A stretch of 55,463 nt of DNA from Maribacter arenosus (GCF_014610845.1 NZ_JABTCG010000009.1:1-55463); one strand, 5' to 3'; shown: positions 17,010 through 26,053, counted from the first letter of the stretch. A program made the numbers and translations. The notes: a model not told the origin generated them from the letters alone.

Positions 17010-18359
17010 ATGAAAATTATTATTGCCGGTGCTGGTGAAGTAGGGTTTCACTTGGCAAAATTACTCTCATACGAATCTCAGAATATTACCTTGATAGATA
17101 CGGATAAAGAGAGTTTGGTATATGCGGATAATCATTTGGATATTAAGGTGTTGCGAGGTGATGCTACTTCGATTTCCTTATTGAAGGAAGCTGATGTGCA
17201 TCACTCGGAACTGGTCATTGGTGTTACATCTTCGGAGACCACCAATCTTACCTTTTGTATGTTGGCCAAGCAATTGGGCTGTAAAAGAACCATAGCAAGA
17301 ATCTCAAACACGGAATTTATCCAAAATAGGGATATTATACGTTTTTCTGAATTAGGAATAGATGAATTGATTTCACCTGAGCAGTTAGCTGCAGAGGAAA
17401 TTCAACTCTTGTTGAATAAATCGGCCTTTAATGATACGTATGAATTCGAGGGGGGTAAATTGATTATGGTCGGAGTTTCATTGCAAAAAAGTGCACCTTT
17501 CGTGGGTAAAACGGTGAAAGAAGCGGCCCAAATATTCACAGAGCATCATTTTATGCCCATTGCCTTACAACGCTTGGGGACCCAATTCACTGTTATACCA
17601 CGGGGGGATACCATTTTCAAGGAAGGTGACCAGGTTTATTTTATAACAACCCCGGAAGGGGTCGATGAGTTGTACAAATTGACCAACAAAAAGAAGGAAG
17701 AAATCAGGAATGTCATGATCCTCGGCGGAAGTAAGGTTGGATTTAAAACTGCGAGGGATCTATGTGCAAAGAAATTCAACGTTAAGCTTATTGAAAAGAA
17801 CAAAGAAAAGGCCTTTGATTTGGCTGATGATCTTCCTAATGCTCTTGTCATCAATGGTGATGGTAGAAATGTTGAATTATTAGAGGAAGAGAGCTTGGAT
17901 TCTATGGATGCTTTCGTGGCCGTAACCGGTAATTCCGAGACCAATATCATGTCATGTTTGGTAGCAAAATCAAAACATATTAAAAAGACAATCGCACTCG
18001 TTGAGAATATGGACTATTTTCAACTTTCACATTCTATCGGTATTGATACGCTTATCAATAAAAAGCTTTTGGCTGCGAACCATATTTTCAGGCATATTAG
18101 AAAAGGGAAGGTAGTAGCCCTAATGCGCCTTAACAATCTGAATTCAGAGATCCTCGAATTCGAAGTTAAACCAACTTCAAAGGTTAGGGGCAAGCTAATC
18201 CGGGAAATCGAATTTCCCGAGGAAGCTACTATAGGTGGTGTCGTCAGGGATGGTATAGGTGTTATTGCCCTCGGGGATTTTAAAATACGGTCCGGGGATA
18301 GGGTAGTGGTCTGCTGTTTGCCTGATGCCATACCAAAAATAGAACGTTTATTTCTCTAG
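17010..18359 (+). CDS. trkA: Trk potassium uptake regulator TrkA
   Basis: A 449-aa cytoplasmic regulatory subunit of the Trk K+ channel. Two tandem RCK units are visible, each with a Rossmann nucleotide site: GAGEVGFHLAKLL at residue 6 onward and GGSKVGFKTARDL in the second half. Each is followed by an RCK-C domain, for example GKTVKEA and VRGKLIREIEFPEEATIGGVVRDG. NAD(H)/ATP binding gates the TrkH pore. It is separated from trkH by a single base, so the two are co-translated. Confidence 0.97.
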   Translation: MKIIIAGAGEVGFHLAKLLSYESQNITLIDTDKESLVYADNHLDIKVLRGDATSISLLKEADVHHSELVIGVTSSETTNLTFCMLAKQLGCKRTIARISNTEFIQNRDIIRFSELGIDELISPEQLAAEEIQLLLNKSAFNDTYEFEGGKLIMVGVSLQKSAPFVGKTVKEAAQIFTEHHFMPIALQRLGTQFTVIPRGDTIFKEGDQVYFITTPEGVDELYKLTNKKKEEIRNVMILGGSKVGFKTARDLCAKKFNVKLIEKNKEKAFDLADDLPNALVINGDGRNVELLEEESLDSMDAFVAVTGNSETNIMSCLVAKSKHIKKTIALVENMDYFQLSHSIGIDTLINKKLLAANHIFRHIRKGKVVALMRLNNLNSEILEFEVKPTSKVRGKLIREIEFPEEATIGGVVRDGIGVIALGDFKIRSGDRVVVCCLPDAIPKIERLFL

Positions 18360-18360
18360 T

Positions 18361-19851
18361 ATGTCTTTGAATTCCAAAATCATAATCCATTTAATGGGGC
18401 TTCTTTTGCTCTTTAATGGATTGTTCATGCTTTTTGCTGCGATAATGAGCGGTATTTATGATGATGGCGCTACCTTGGATATTACCTTGGCTTCCATAAC
18501 CTCAATGTTCATTGGGATTACTGCCATGTATTTTACGAGAAACCATAAGAAGGAGGTAAAGCGAAAGGAGGGGTATATCATAGTTACCTTTGGGTGGATC
18601 GTGATGTCTATTTCTGGGATGTTGCCCTATTTATTTTCTGGGGCGATTCCCGATGTCACCAATGCCTTTTTCGAAACGATTTCTGGTTATACGACTACCG
18701 GAGCGACGATTTTGGATGATATTGAGATTTTGCCCAAAGGTATTTTGATCTGGAGAAGTCTTACCCATTGGATTGGAGGAATGGGAATCATTGTACTGGC
18801 CATTGCCATACTTCCTCTTTTAGGAATTGGGGGAATGCAGTTGTTCGCGGCTGAGGCCCCAGGCCCAAGTGCCGATAAATTACATCCAAGGATTACAGAT
18901 ACGGCAAAACGACTTTGGTATATTTATGTGGGATACACCATTGCCGAAACCATATTGCTAAAGTTTGCTGGCATGTCTTTCTTTGATGCTTTAAACCATT
19001 CCTTAGCAACCTTATCGACCGGCGGATTTTCTACAAAAAATGCGAGTTTGGCATATTGGAACGACCAACCATTGATTCAATATATCGTTATCTTTTTCAT
19101 GTTTTTGGCAGGGAGCAATTTTGTACTTAGCTATTTTGCCTTTAAGGGGAAAATACAACGTGTATTAATGGATGAAGAATTTAAATTCTACTTTACCTTT
19201 ATATTGATATTTACCGTTATTGTTGCTTTGGGAGTATATTTCCAAGCAAATGTTCCTGTGTCGGATTATCATCCTATGGTCAACGGACCTGCCGAAAGTG
19301 CCTTTAGGCATGGCCTTTTTCAAGTCGTTTCGGTAATAACAACAACAGGTTTTGTAACCGCGGATTTTAGCAATTGGACCCCGTTCCTTAAGGTCCTCTT
19401 TTTTGGTTTGTTTTTTCTAGGTGGTTCGGCAGGGTCAACTGCTGGTGGTATAAAAGTTATGCGACACCTTCTTATCATTAAGAATGGCATATTAGAGTTT
19501 AAGAGAACCTTACATGCAAATGCGGTTATTCCCGTTAGATATAATAATAAAACAGTAAGGGAGCATATCGTCTACAATATAATCGCCTTTTTCGTACTGT
19601 ATATGTTGTTGTTTATCATCGGTTCCCTGGTGTTGGGTTTCTTGGGATTGGATTTTGAATCTGCAGTAGGCGGAGCAGCTTCCTCTTTGGGGAATGTTGG
19701 TCCAGCTTTGGGCTCCCTTAATCCATTGAGTAATTTTAACGGATTACCTCTATTGGGGAAATGGTGGCTAGGTTTTTTAATGCTCTTAGGAAGATTGGAA
19801 CTCTTTACTGTACTGATTATCTTAACACCTTACTTTTGGAAAGACATATAA
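18361..19851 (+). CDS. trkH: Trk potassium uptake channel TrkH
   Basis: A 496-aa integral membrane protein with about ten to twelve hydrophobic helices. The four selectivity-filter-like pore loops are readable: GYTTTGATIL, TLSTGGFSTKN, VITTTGFVTAD and SSLGNVGPALG. The third membrane repeat also contains GGSAGSTAGGIKVMR. With TrkA it takes up K+, typically driven by ion gradients. It is the second gene of the trkAH operon and ends at a strong terminator. Confidence 0.97.
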   Translation: MSLNSKIIIHLMGLLLLFNGLFMLFAAIMSGIYDDGATLDITLASITSMFIGITAMYFTRNHKKEVKRKEGYIIVTFGWIVMSISGMLPYLFSGAIPDVTNAFFETISGYTTTGATILDDIEILPKGILIWRSLTHWIGGMGIIVLAIAILPLLGIGGMQLFAAEAPGPSADKLHPRITDTAKRLWYIYVGYTIAETILLKFAGMSFFDALNHSLATLSTGGFSTKNASLAYWNDQPLIQYIVIFFMFLAGSNFVLSYFAFKGKIQRVLMDEEFKFYFTFILIFTVIVALGVYFQANVPVSDYHPMVNGPAESAFRHGLFQVVSVITTTGFVTADFSNWTPFLKVLFFGLFFLGGSAGSTAGGIKVMRHLLIIKNGILEFKRTLHANAVIPVRYNNKTVREHIVYNIIAFFVLYMLLFIIGSLVLGFLGLDFESAVGGAASSLGNVGPALGSLNPLSNFNGLPLLGKWWLGFLMLLGRLELFTVLIILTPYFWKDI

Positions 19852-19875
19852 AAAAACCCGCTTTTGCGGGTTTTT
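19852..19875. terminator. Bidirectional terminator after trkH
   Basis: Stem AAAAACCCGC/GCGGGTTTTT with a TTTT loop, between the trkH stop and the convergent aminotransferase stop (5 bp away). Confidence 0.9.
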
Positions 19876-19879
19876 GATT

Positions 19880-21064
19880 TTATAACGCGGCTTTAATCCG
19901 TGATATGGCTTCCCTCAGCTCCGCTTCAGAAGCGGCATAGGAGATTCGTATGCAATTAGGGTTGCCAAAGGCTTCGCCGGTTACCGTAGCAACATTTGCG
20001 AATTCCAATAAGTACAAGGCAAAGTCAGAGGCATTATTGATTTTTTTGCCTTTCATTGTTTTTCCGAAGAAACTCGATATGTCAGGAAATACATAGAAAG
20101 CACCTTCAGGGACATTGAGATTGAAACCTTTTATTTCTCCCAAAAGGTCAAGGATCAAATCCCTTCGTTTATGAAATTCATCGATCATAAACTGAATTTT
20201 ACTTATAGGGGCTTCCAGGGCCGTAATGGTTGCCCTTTGGGCAATGGCATTGGCACCACTTGTGTTTTGTCCTTGAAACTTGGTGCATGCTTTGGCGACC
20301 CAATCTGGCCCTCCAAGATATCCTATACGCCAACCCGTCATGGCAAATGCTTTCGAAACCCCATTGACGGTTATCGTACGATCATACATACCATCAATAC
20401 CGGCAATACTCACATGACCTCCCCTAAAGTTAATGTGCTCATAAATTTCGTCGGACACAACAAAAATACCTGGATGCTTTTTTAGGACCTCGACCAATCC
20501 TTTTAATTCTTTCTCGTTATACACCGAACCACTGGGGTTGCAAGGCGAACTAAACCACATCATTTTGGTCTTAGGGGTAATGGCTGCCTCGAGTTGTTCG
20601 GGAGTCATCTTAAAATCAGAGGCAATACTGGTGGGTACTTCAACAGGAACACCCTCTGCAAGTTTTACAATGTCGCTATAACTCACCCAATAAGGGGCTG
20701 GTAAGATAACCTCGTCCCCCTTATTCAACATAACCATGGCTATATTGGCCAATGACTGCTTGGCGCCGGTCGAAACTACAATCTGGTTTAATCCGTATTC
20801 TAGATTATTGTCTCGCTTGAATTTGTTCGAAATGGCCTGTTTTAAATCGACATAGCCATCCACCGGTGAATAACTGCTATAATTCTCGTCTATGGCTTTT
20901 TTTGCGGCTTCCTTGATAAAATCGGGGATATTGAAATCGGGTTCCCCTAAACTCAACCCAATAATATCTTTGCCTTGACCTCTTAGTTCCCTGGCTTTTG
21001 CAGCCATGGCCAATGTGGCCGAAGTAGCCATATTGTTAATTCTTTCGGATAAATGGTTGTTCAT
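19880..21064 (-). CDS. Class I PLP-dependent aminotransferase (aspartate aminotransferase type)
   Basis: A 394-aa fold-type I aminotransferase. Family features are IIGLSLGEPDFNIP, YSPVDGYVDLKQAIS, the PAPYWVSY loop, SPCNPSGSVY for the carboxylate, VVSDEIYEHINF with the PLP-ring Asp/Tyr, and VSKAFAMTGWRIGYLGGP with the Schiff-base Lys. The length and the SLGEPDF opening fit the thermophile-type AspC (subgroup I-gamma), transferring amino groups between aspartate/glutamate and 2-oxo acids. Exact specificity is not certain. It follows a fatty-acid desaturase gene by 13 bp, probably co-transcribed; no metabolic link is obvious. Confidence 0.93.
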   Translation of the reverse strand: MNNHLSERINNMATSATLAMAAKARELRGQGKDIIGLSLGEPDFNIPDFIKEAAKKAIDENYSSYSPVDGYVDLKQAISNKFKRDNNLEYGLNQIVVSTGAKQSLANIAMVMLNKGDEVILPAPYWVSYSDIVKLAEGVPVEVPTSIASDFKMTPEQLEAAITPKTKMMWFSSPCNPSGSVYNEKELKGLVEVLKKHPGIFVVSDEIYEHINFRGGHVSIAGIDGMYDRTITVNGVSKAFAMTGWRIGYLGGPDWVAKACTKFQGQNTSGANAIAQRATITALEAPISKIQFMIDEFHKRRDLILDLLGEIKGFNLNVPEGAFYVFPDISSFFGKTMKGKKINNASDFALYLLEFANVATVTGEAFGNPNCIRISYAASEAELREAISRIKAAL

Positions 21065-21077
21065 TGAATTCTTAAAT

Positions 21078-22181
21078 TTACTGGTACTGTAATGTGGGTT
21101 TTTTACCCAATTCCCTTAAATGTTTGAAGTGCGAAATTATAGCTTTTCTTGTAGTTTTATATTCGTTATAAGGTAAATTAAACTCTTTTGCTGTTTGTTT
21201 AACAATTTTGGAAATATTTGTGTAATGTATATGGCTAATATTAGGGAAAATATGGTGTTCAACCTGATGGTTCAACCCTCCGGTAAACCAGTTTACAATA
21301 CGGTTTTTGGTCCCAAAGTTTACAGTCGTGAATAATTGATGTATCGCCCAGGTATTTTTCATAGTCCCGCTTTCATCAGGCAAAGGTGTTTCAGCCTCAT
21401 CTACGACATGTGCCAATTGAAATACCACACTAAGGATAACGCCTGCCACATAATGCATAATAAAAAAACCAATTAATATCTTCCACCAAGCAATGTCCAA
21501 AATAAGCATGGGCAGCACGATCCAAATGGCCACATAGATTGATTTTGTGATGACCAAAGTACTCCAATTGATCACTGGATTGGGTAGTTTGCCAAAGGAA
21601 AGCTTTCTCTTCATATAACGGTACATCTGCTGAAAATCAGTGGTAATGGCCCAATTGAAAGTTAAAAGTCCATAAAGGAAAATCGAATAAAAATGCTGGA
21701 ATTTGTGGTATTTATGCCATTCGGCATGTTTGGAAAAACGTAAGATGCGACCCGCTTCCAAGTCTTCATCATGTTCGTGGATATTGGTATAGGTATGATG
21801 CAGAACATTATGCTGCACTTGCCAATTGTATACATTACCTGCAAGGATGTATATACTGCCGCCCATTATCTTGTTGATCCATCTTTTAGAGGAATAAGAG
21901 CCATGATTGCCGTCATGCATTACGTTCATACCAACTCCGGCCATTCCCACACCCATAACAATGGTCAATAGCAGGTTGGCCCAATTTGGCAACCCTAAGG
22001 TCAATATTAAAAAGTAGGGGGTTAGGAATAAGGCGAACATGACAATTGTCTTTAGATGTAATCGCCAGTCACCGGTTTTTTTCTTGTGGGTTTCTTTGAA
22101 ATATTCGTTTACTCTTTTATTTAAAGTCTTGAAAAATTGGGCGGAATCCTTTCTGGAGAAACGCACTGTTTTTGTATCCAT
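21078..22181 (-). CDS. Membrane fatty-acid desaturase (acyl-lipid/acyl-CoA type)
   Basis: A 367-aa di-iron membrane desaturase. The three histidine boxes are visible: HDGNHGS after a hydrophobic pair, HNVLHH with the following HDED-containing stretch, and the C-terminal Q-x-x-H-H form GLNHQVEHHIFPNISH. The Q-V-E-H-H third box, without a fused cytochrome b5 domain, is typical of front-end-like/delta-6-type desaturases of Bacteroidota. Four membrane segments surround the boxes. It introduces a cis double bond and probably adjusts membrane fluidity; regiochemistry cannot be read. First gene of a pair with the aminotransferase. Confidence 0.92.
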   Translation of the reverse strand: MDTKTVRFSRKDSAQFFKTLNKRVNEYFKETHKKKTGDWRLHLKTIVMFALFLTPYFLILTLGLPNWANLLLTIVMGVGMAGVGMNVMHDGNHGSYSSKRWINKIMGGSIYILAGNVYNWQVQHNVLHHTYTNIHEHDEDLEAGRILRFSKHAEWHKYHKFQHFYSIFLYGLLTFNWAITTDFQQMYRYMKRKLSFGKLPNPVINWSTLVITKSIYVAIWIVLPMLILDIAWWKILIGFFIMHYVAGVILSVVFQLAHVVDEAETPLPDESGTMKNTWAIHQLFTTVNFGTKNRIVNWFTGGLNHQVEHHIFPNISHIHYTNISKIVKQTAKEFNLPYNEYKTTRKAIISHFKHLRELGKKPTLQYQ

Positions 22182-22262
22182 CTGTTGAATGCTATGTGTT
22201 AATATAAGGCAATGACAGCGTATTAATAAAATTGTTTCAATTAAAGGGAAATCCTAATATGC

Positions 22263-22270
22263 TATTTTTG
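22263..22270 (+). promoter_or_regulatory. -7 element (TATTTTTG) for rsmG
   Basis: TATTTTTG matches TAnnTTTG and lies 18 nt upstream of the ATG at 22289. It also argues against the longer open frame starting at 22232, which would begin before the promoter. Confidence 0.55.
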
Positions 22271-22288
22271 CAAAATACAAAGATAAAC

Positions 22289-22924
22289 ATGAATGCCGAG
22301 ATAGTATTTAAATATTTTCCCAATTTATCCGATATTCAACGTCAGCAGTTCGTGGCATTGGAAAATTTGTACAAAGATTGGAACCTCAAAATCAACGTGG
22401 TATCACGCAAGGACATTGAAGACTTGTATTTGCGCCATGTCTTACATTCCCTGGGCATTGCTATGGTACAACCCTTTAAGCCGGGCAGTGATATTTTGGA
22501 TGTAGGCACAGGTGGTGGGTTTCCGGGCATACCCCTGGCCATTTTGTTTCCAGATTCTAAATTCACATTGGTAGATTCTATTGGTAAAAAGATCAAGGTC
22601 GTTGAAGAAGTGGTCGATGGCTTGCAATTACAAAATGTAACCCCAATAAATAAGAGGGTTGAAGATTTGGACAAACAGTTCGATTTTATAGTCAGTAGGG
22701 CGGTCGCAGCAATGCCTACCTTTGTGCATTGGGTAAAGGGAAAAATTAAAAAGGAGTCAAAACACGAAAGGCGAAACGGAATTCTTTATTTAAAAGGAGG
22801 GGACTTGTCAGAAGAACTGAAAGACTATAGGAATGCACAGACCCTTGAATTGTCCGATTATTTTTCGGAAGATTTTTTCAGCACGAAAAAAGTGGTCTAT
22901 CTACCCCTTAAATTCAAGGGGTGA
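22289..22924 (+). CDS. rsmG: 16S rRNA (guanine(527)-N7)-methyltransferase
   Basis: A 211-aa protein from the chosen ATG. RsmG/GidB methylates G527 of 16S rRNA; its loss gives low-level streptomycin resistance in several bacteria. Seen here are NLKINVVSRKDIEDLYLRHV, the SAM motif ILDVGTGGGFPGIPLAI, LVDSIGKKIKVVEEV and FDFIVSRAVAAMPTFVHWV, all characteristic. The open frame could extend 19 codons upstream to 22232, but that extension is low in quality and precedes the -7 element. Single gene, no clear terminator of its own. Confidence 0.95.
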   Translation: MNAEIVFKYFPNLSDIQRQQFVALENLYKDWNLKINVVSRKDIEDLYLRHVLHSLGIAMVQPFKPGSDILDVGTGGGFPGIPLAILFPDSKFTLVDSIGKKIKVVEEVVDGLQLQNVTPINKRVEDLDKQFDFIVSRAVAAMPTFVHWVKGKIKKESKHERRNGILYLKGGDLSEELKDYRNAQTLELSDYFSEDFFSTKKVVYLPLKFKG

Positions 22925-22928
22925 TCTC

Positions 22929-23060
22929 TTAGATTTTAAACATTGAATTGAAGGCATAACTGCAATCCTCTGCATACTTCTTAATATATTTCTGCACTCT
23001 ATTTAAATAAGAGAACATACTGTTCATTGACGTGTCTTGATTGTTGTTTTTTGCATTCAT
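22929..23060 (-). CDS. Candidate 43-aa small protein
   Basis: A short open frame on the minus strand starting MNAKNNNQDTSMNSMFSYLN and continuing through RVQKYIKKYAEDCSYAFNSM to a TAA stop. An upstream ATG (at 23068) runs into a stop after three codons, so 23060 is the first usable start. The composition looks protein-like: an amphipathic segment FSYLNRVQKYIKKYAEDC with alternating hydrophobic and basic residues, one Cys, and no low-complexity run. It sits tail-to-tail with rsmG (4 bp). I know no homologue and see no clear -7 element, so this remains a candidate. Confidence 0.4.
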   Translation of the reverse strand: MNAKNNNQDTSMNSMFSYLNRVQKYIKKYAEDCSYAFNSMFKI

Positions 23061-23406
23061 AGGTTCATAAATTAGGAATGTAAATTCTATTTTTACTAAA
23101 AATTTACATTTACTTAACGTTAAATTTACATAGAAATTGTCCAGCTTTCCAAATAATAGATGTTAAAGTATTTATAATTAGGTAATTACGTTAATTCTGC
23201 TGATGGTTTTGGCCGGTTTAAAATGGAATTTTTTGACGTTTGTTTCTACGTATTTTAAATCCGAAAAATAAAATCAATATTATAGTAAAGGATTTGCTTT
23301 CCTATATTCTATCCCATCCCTTAACCAATACAAATCCTCTATGGGATTGTTTGTTCCGCAGATCGAGCCACCAATATCAAAACAGGAAATAACAACGAAT
23401 ACTAAT
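23061..23406. other. AT-rich intergenic stretch without a recognised gene
   Basis: About 350 bp with no open frame of note. It includes a run of repeated AAATTTACAT-like segments around 23085-23135 (TAAATTTACAT, AAAATTTACATTTAC) that may be a regulatory or simply AT-rich tract. Confidence 0.4.
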
Positions 23407-23481
23407 ATGAAGCCTTGGATTATTTTTATCATAAAACAAGGTTTGGGTGTTCGTATAGATGTATACCCCTTACTCGGTTGA
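23407..23481 (+). CDS. Very short ORF (24 aa) directly before a terminator; uncertain
   Basis: The ATG at 23407 opens 24 codons beginning MKPWIIFIIKQGLGV and ending before TGA at 23481, nine bases before a strong hairpin. The peptide is hydrophobic with two charged positions. It could be a tiny membrane peptide, part of a small RNA, or chance. The only support is its position just upstream of an otherwise unexplained plus-strand terminator. Confidence 0.2.
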   Translation: MKPWIIFIIKQGLGVRIDVYPLLG

Positions 23482-23489
23482 GTAATAAG

Positions 23490-23519
23490 AAGCCCCTATT
23501 CTCTAGAGAATAGGGGCTT
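23490..23519 (+). terminator. Strong terminator hairpin, plus-strand T tract
   Basis: A perfect 15+15 palindrome, AAGCCCCTATTCTCT and its complement, followed by TTTTT on the plus strand. The minus-strand exit (for pruA, stop 26 bp away) is less T-rich. It probably works in both directions. A plus-strand role would need a transcript starting after rsmG. Confidence 0.8.
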
Positions 23520-23544
23520 TTTTATCTGGGGTTAAACCCTGTTG

Positions 23545-25173
23545 TTAACCCAAAAATGGGTATCTATAATCAATTGGGGTAACGAAAGTCTCTTTGATCA
23601 ATCTTGGCGAGACCCATCGTAACAGATTTTGTGCAGATCCTGCCTTATCATTGGTTCCGGAAGCCCTAGCTCCTCCGAAAGGCTGTTGGCCAACAACGGC
23701 ACCGGTTGGTTTGTCATTGATATAAAAATTACCCGCACAATTCTGCAACGCTTTGGTCGCTTCATCAATAGCGTAACGATCTTTTGATAACACAGCCCCT
23801 GTTAATGCATACTCAGAGGTTTGATCAATCAATTCCAACGTTGCCGACCAATCCTTATCATTATAAACGTATACCGTTACCACGGGACCGAACAATTCGG
23901 TTTCCATCGTAGTATAATGTGGGTCTGTGGTTAAAATGACCGTTGGGGCTATAAAATAGCCTTTCGATTTGTCATAATCTCCACCGGCCACGATCTCTGC
24001 ATTTTTGTCTTTTTTCGCTTGGTCAATGTATTTGGTCAATTTGTCAAACGAACCTTCATGGATGACAGCCGTTATAAAATTGGTCATATCTTCAGGAGAA
24101 CCGGGTTTGTTGAAAGACGCTAGATCTTTTTTTACCAAATCCAAGATTTCCTTTGATGACGATTTGGGTAAATACACCCTTGAAGCGGCACTGCATTTTT
24201 GACCTTGGAATTCAAACGCACCTCGGGTTATCGCTGTAGCGACTTGTTGTGGATTTGCTGTTGGATGTGCCAAAATAAAATCCTTACCTCCGGTTTCACC
24301 CACTATTCTCGGATATGTTTTATACCTGTGAATATTATTACCTATCTGTTTCCAGAGTTCCTTGAATACATAAGTCGAGCCCGTGAAATGCAATCCAGCG
24401 AAATCGGGACTATCCAACAGGGTTTTCGTAATCATGACAGGATCACCGTACACCACATTGATCACCCCATCGGGAAGTCCAGCTTCCTTGAAGACATCAA
24501 CAATCACTTTTGCAGAAAATATTTGACTATCACTGGGTTTCCAGATAACAACATTCCCCATCATCGCCGCACTGGCAGGTAAGTTACCCGCAATGGCAGT
24601 AAAATTGAATGGGGTAATGGCGTAAACAAACCCTTCTAAAGGCCGATATTCCACTCGGTTCCAAACACCTTCTGCAGAATCGGGTTGTTCTTCATAAATT
24701 TGGGACATATATTCCACGTTGAAACGGAGGAAATCTATGAGTTCGCATGCGGCATCAATTTCCGCTTGGTGTATGTTTTTTGACTGTGCGATCATGGTTG
24801 CCGCATTGATTTTGGCCCTGAAAGGTCCAGCAATTAGGTCTGCGGCTTTTAAGAATATGGCGGCCCGCTGCTCCCAGGTTAAATTGGCCCAAGCGGTTCT
24901 AGAATCCAAGGCGCTTTTTATGGCCTGTCCTATATGCGCCTTATCAGCCAGATGGTATTGCCCAACGACATGTTTATGGTCATGTGGTGGGGAAATGGGT
25001 TTTGTCTTTCCTGTCCTTATTTCCTTGCTTCCGATATAGAATGGAATATCAATATTCCCGTTAAAAAATGTCTTGTATTGTTCCAAAACTTCCTTTCTTT
25101 CCGGATTACCGGGAGCATAACTTTTAATTGGCTCGTTGATGGCCGTTGGTACCTGAAAAAAACCTTTACCCAT
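23545..25173 (-). CDS. pruA: L-glutamate gamma-semialdehyde (1-pyrroline-5-carboxylate) dehydrogenase
   Basis: A 542-aa aldehyde dehydrogenase that oxidises glutamate semialdehyde to glutamate, the second step of proline catabolism. It is a stand-alone enzyme, not fused to proline dehydrogenase. The catalytic Cys327 is in FEFQGQKCSAASRVY and the general base Glu293 in RIVGETGGKDF. The cofactor loop is around YAITPFNFTAIAGNLP and VIWKPSD, and the C-terminal substrate motif is GQQPFGGARASGTNDKAG. The length fits the eukaryote-like and Bacteroidota P5CDH type. A TACCTTTG -7 element lies upstream and apaG precedes it. Confidence 0.96.
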   Translation of the reverse strand: MGKGFFQVPTAINEPIKSYAPGNPERKEVLEQYKTFFNGNIDIPFYIGSKEIRTGKTKPISPPHDHKHVVGQYHLADKAHIGQAIKSALDSRTAWANLTWEQRAAIFLKAADLIAGPFRAKINAATMIAQSKNIHQAEIDAACELIDFLRFNVEYMSQIYEEQPDSAEGVWNRVEYRPLEGFVYAITPFNFTAIAGNLPASAAMMGNVVIWKPSDSQIFSAKVIVDVFKEAGLPDGVINVVYGDPVMITKTLLDSPDFAGLHFTGSTYVFKELWKQIGNNIHRYKTYPRIVGETGGKDFILAHPTANPQQVATAITRGAFEFQGQKCSAASRVYLPKSSSKEILDLVKKDLASFNKPGSPEDMTNFITAVIHEGSFDKLTKYIDQAKKDKNAEIVAGGDYDKSKGYFIAPTVILTTDPHYTTMETELFGPVVTVYVYNDKDWSATLELIDQTSEYALTGAVLSKDRYAIDEATKALQNCAGNFYINDKPTGAVVGQQPFGGARASGTNDKAGSAQNLLRWVSPRLIKETFVTPIDYRYPFLG

Positions 25174-25202
25174 TGTCGTATTTTTTAAATTGAAAAACTG
25201 AC

Positions 25203-25210
25203 CAAAGGTA
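25203..25210 (-). promoter_or_regulatory. -7 element (TACCTTTG) for pruA
   Basis: CAAAGGTA on the plus strand reads TACCTTTG on the minus strand, 29 nt upstream of the pruA ATG. This suggests pruA has its own promoter in the 83-bp gap after apaG. Confidence 0.5.
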
Positions 25211-25256
25211 CTGAATTGGCAATCGATAAAAAACTAATTGAAGTGTAAAAGAAGAA

Positions 25257-25655
25257 TCAATTCAAGGCAAAGGGGGCACTGAACTTGAAGGTAGGGATGT
25301 AAACCCTGAATTTTTCGGAAGACCCTATTTTGACCATATTATAATGACCTTTCATCGCCCCGATTGTAGAGGCCAACAAGCAACCGGAGTTGTACGTGTG
25401 CGACTCTCCTGGTTTAATGACCGGTTTTTTACCAATAACCCCTTCGCCATCCAAAACTTCAGTTTCATTCAATGAATCATAGATTCGCCAATGCCTTGAA
25501 GTCAGTTGTACCGAATCTTTGCTTTGGTTCTCTATGGTTATGGTATAACCGAACGCAAAATGCATTTTGTAGTTTTTGAAGAATGTACCTTCAAAACTGG
25601 TGTTCACTGATATTTTTATTCCTTTGGTTACTTGTGTTATCATCGCCATTTTCAT
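25257..25655 (-). CDS. apaG: ApaG domain protein
   Basis: A 132-aa protein of the ApaG/DUF525 fold (fibronectin III-like). The pattern is TQVTKGIKISVNTSFEGTF, FGYTITIENQSKDSVQLTSRHWRIYD, GEGVIGKKPVIKPGESHTYNSGC and GAMKGHYNMVKIGSSEKFRVYIPTFKFSAPFALN. ApaG influences Co2+ resistance and Mg2+ efflux in Salmonella and Ap4A levels in E. coli; its biochemical activity is unresolved. Three closely spaced ATGs are possible (25655, 25649, 25643); the last gives MITQVTKG, nearest the family start. Confidence 0.93.
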   Translation of the reverse strand: MKMAMITQVTKGIKISVNTSFEGTFFKNYKMHFAFGYTITIENQSKDSVQLTSRHWRIYDSLNETEVLDGEGVIGKKPVIKPGESHTYNSGCLLASTIGAMKGHYNMVKIGSSEKFRVYIPTFKFSAPFALN

Positions 25656-25739
25656 ATGTTATTAAACATTCAGTGAACATTGGATTTACTGAAATGCCAG
25701 CTAAAATAAAAAAAATCGTTTTTAAAAAAAGATATTTAA

Positions 25740-25856
25740 CTATTGTTTAAAAGTTTCTTCTTTGTAGAATTTCCGCATGGCCTGATACAGGTAGATGGAA
25801 AAGATAGTTATGAAAACCCAACCACTATCCAGGGCAATTATGGTGTCTACTAAAAA
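25740..25856 (-). pseudogene. Possible C-terminal remnant of a membrane protein (DUF3667-like?)
   Basis: Between apaG and the Plug gene a 38-codon minus-strand segment is open between two stops, without a usable ATG before its last dozen codons. It reads through IIALDSGWVFITIFSIYLYQ and AMRKFYKEETF, which has the look of the final membrane segment plus Y-x-A-x-x-x-x-Y tail of polytopic proteins such as DUF3667. It may be the relic of a deleted gene; the family resemblance is a guess. The rest of 25656-26053 shows no gene. Confidence 0.25.
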
Positions 25857-26053
25857 CTAATAAGGAGCAAGATAATCAACAGTGATTGATTATGGAAGGT
25901 AAATATGGGATTATCGGTATAATTGTATTTTTTTCTGATGTACACCTGTCAAATGATTATCGTAGTGCCTAGTGGGTCGATGAAAGTTTCGCATGGGAAT
26001 TTCGTAAAAAGAGTCGATTGCCAAAAACCATAAGCCATGGAGGTTAAAATAGG

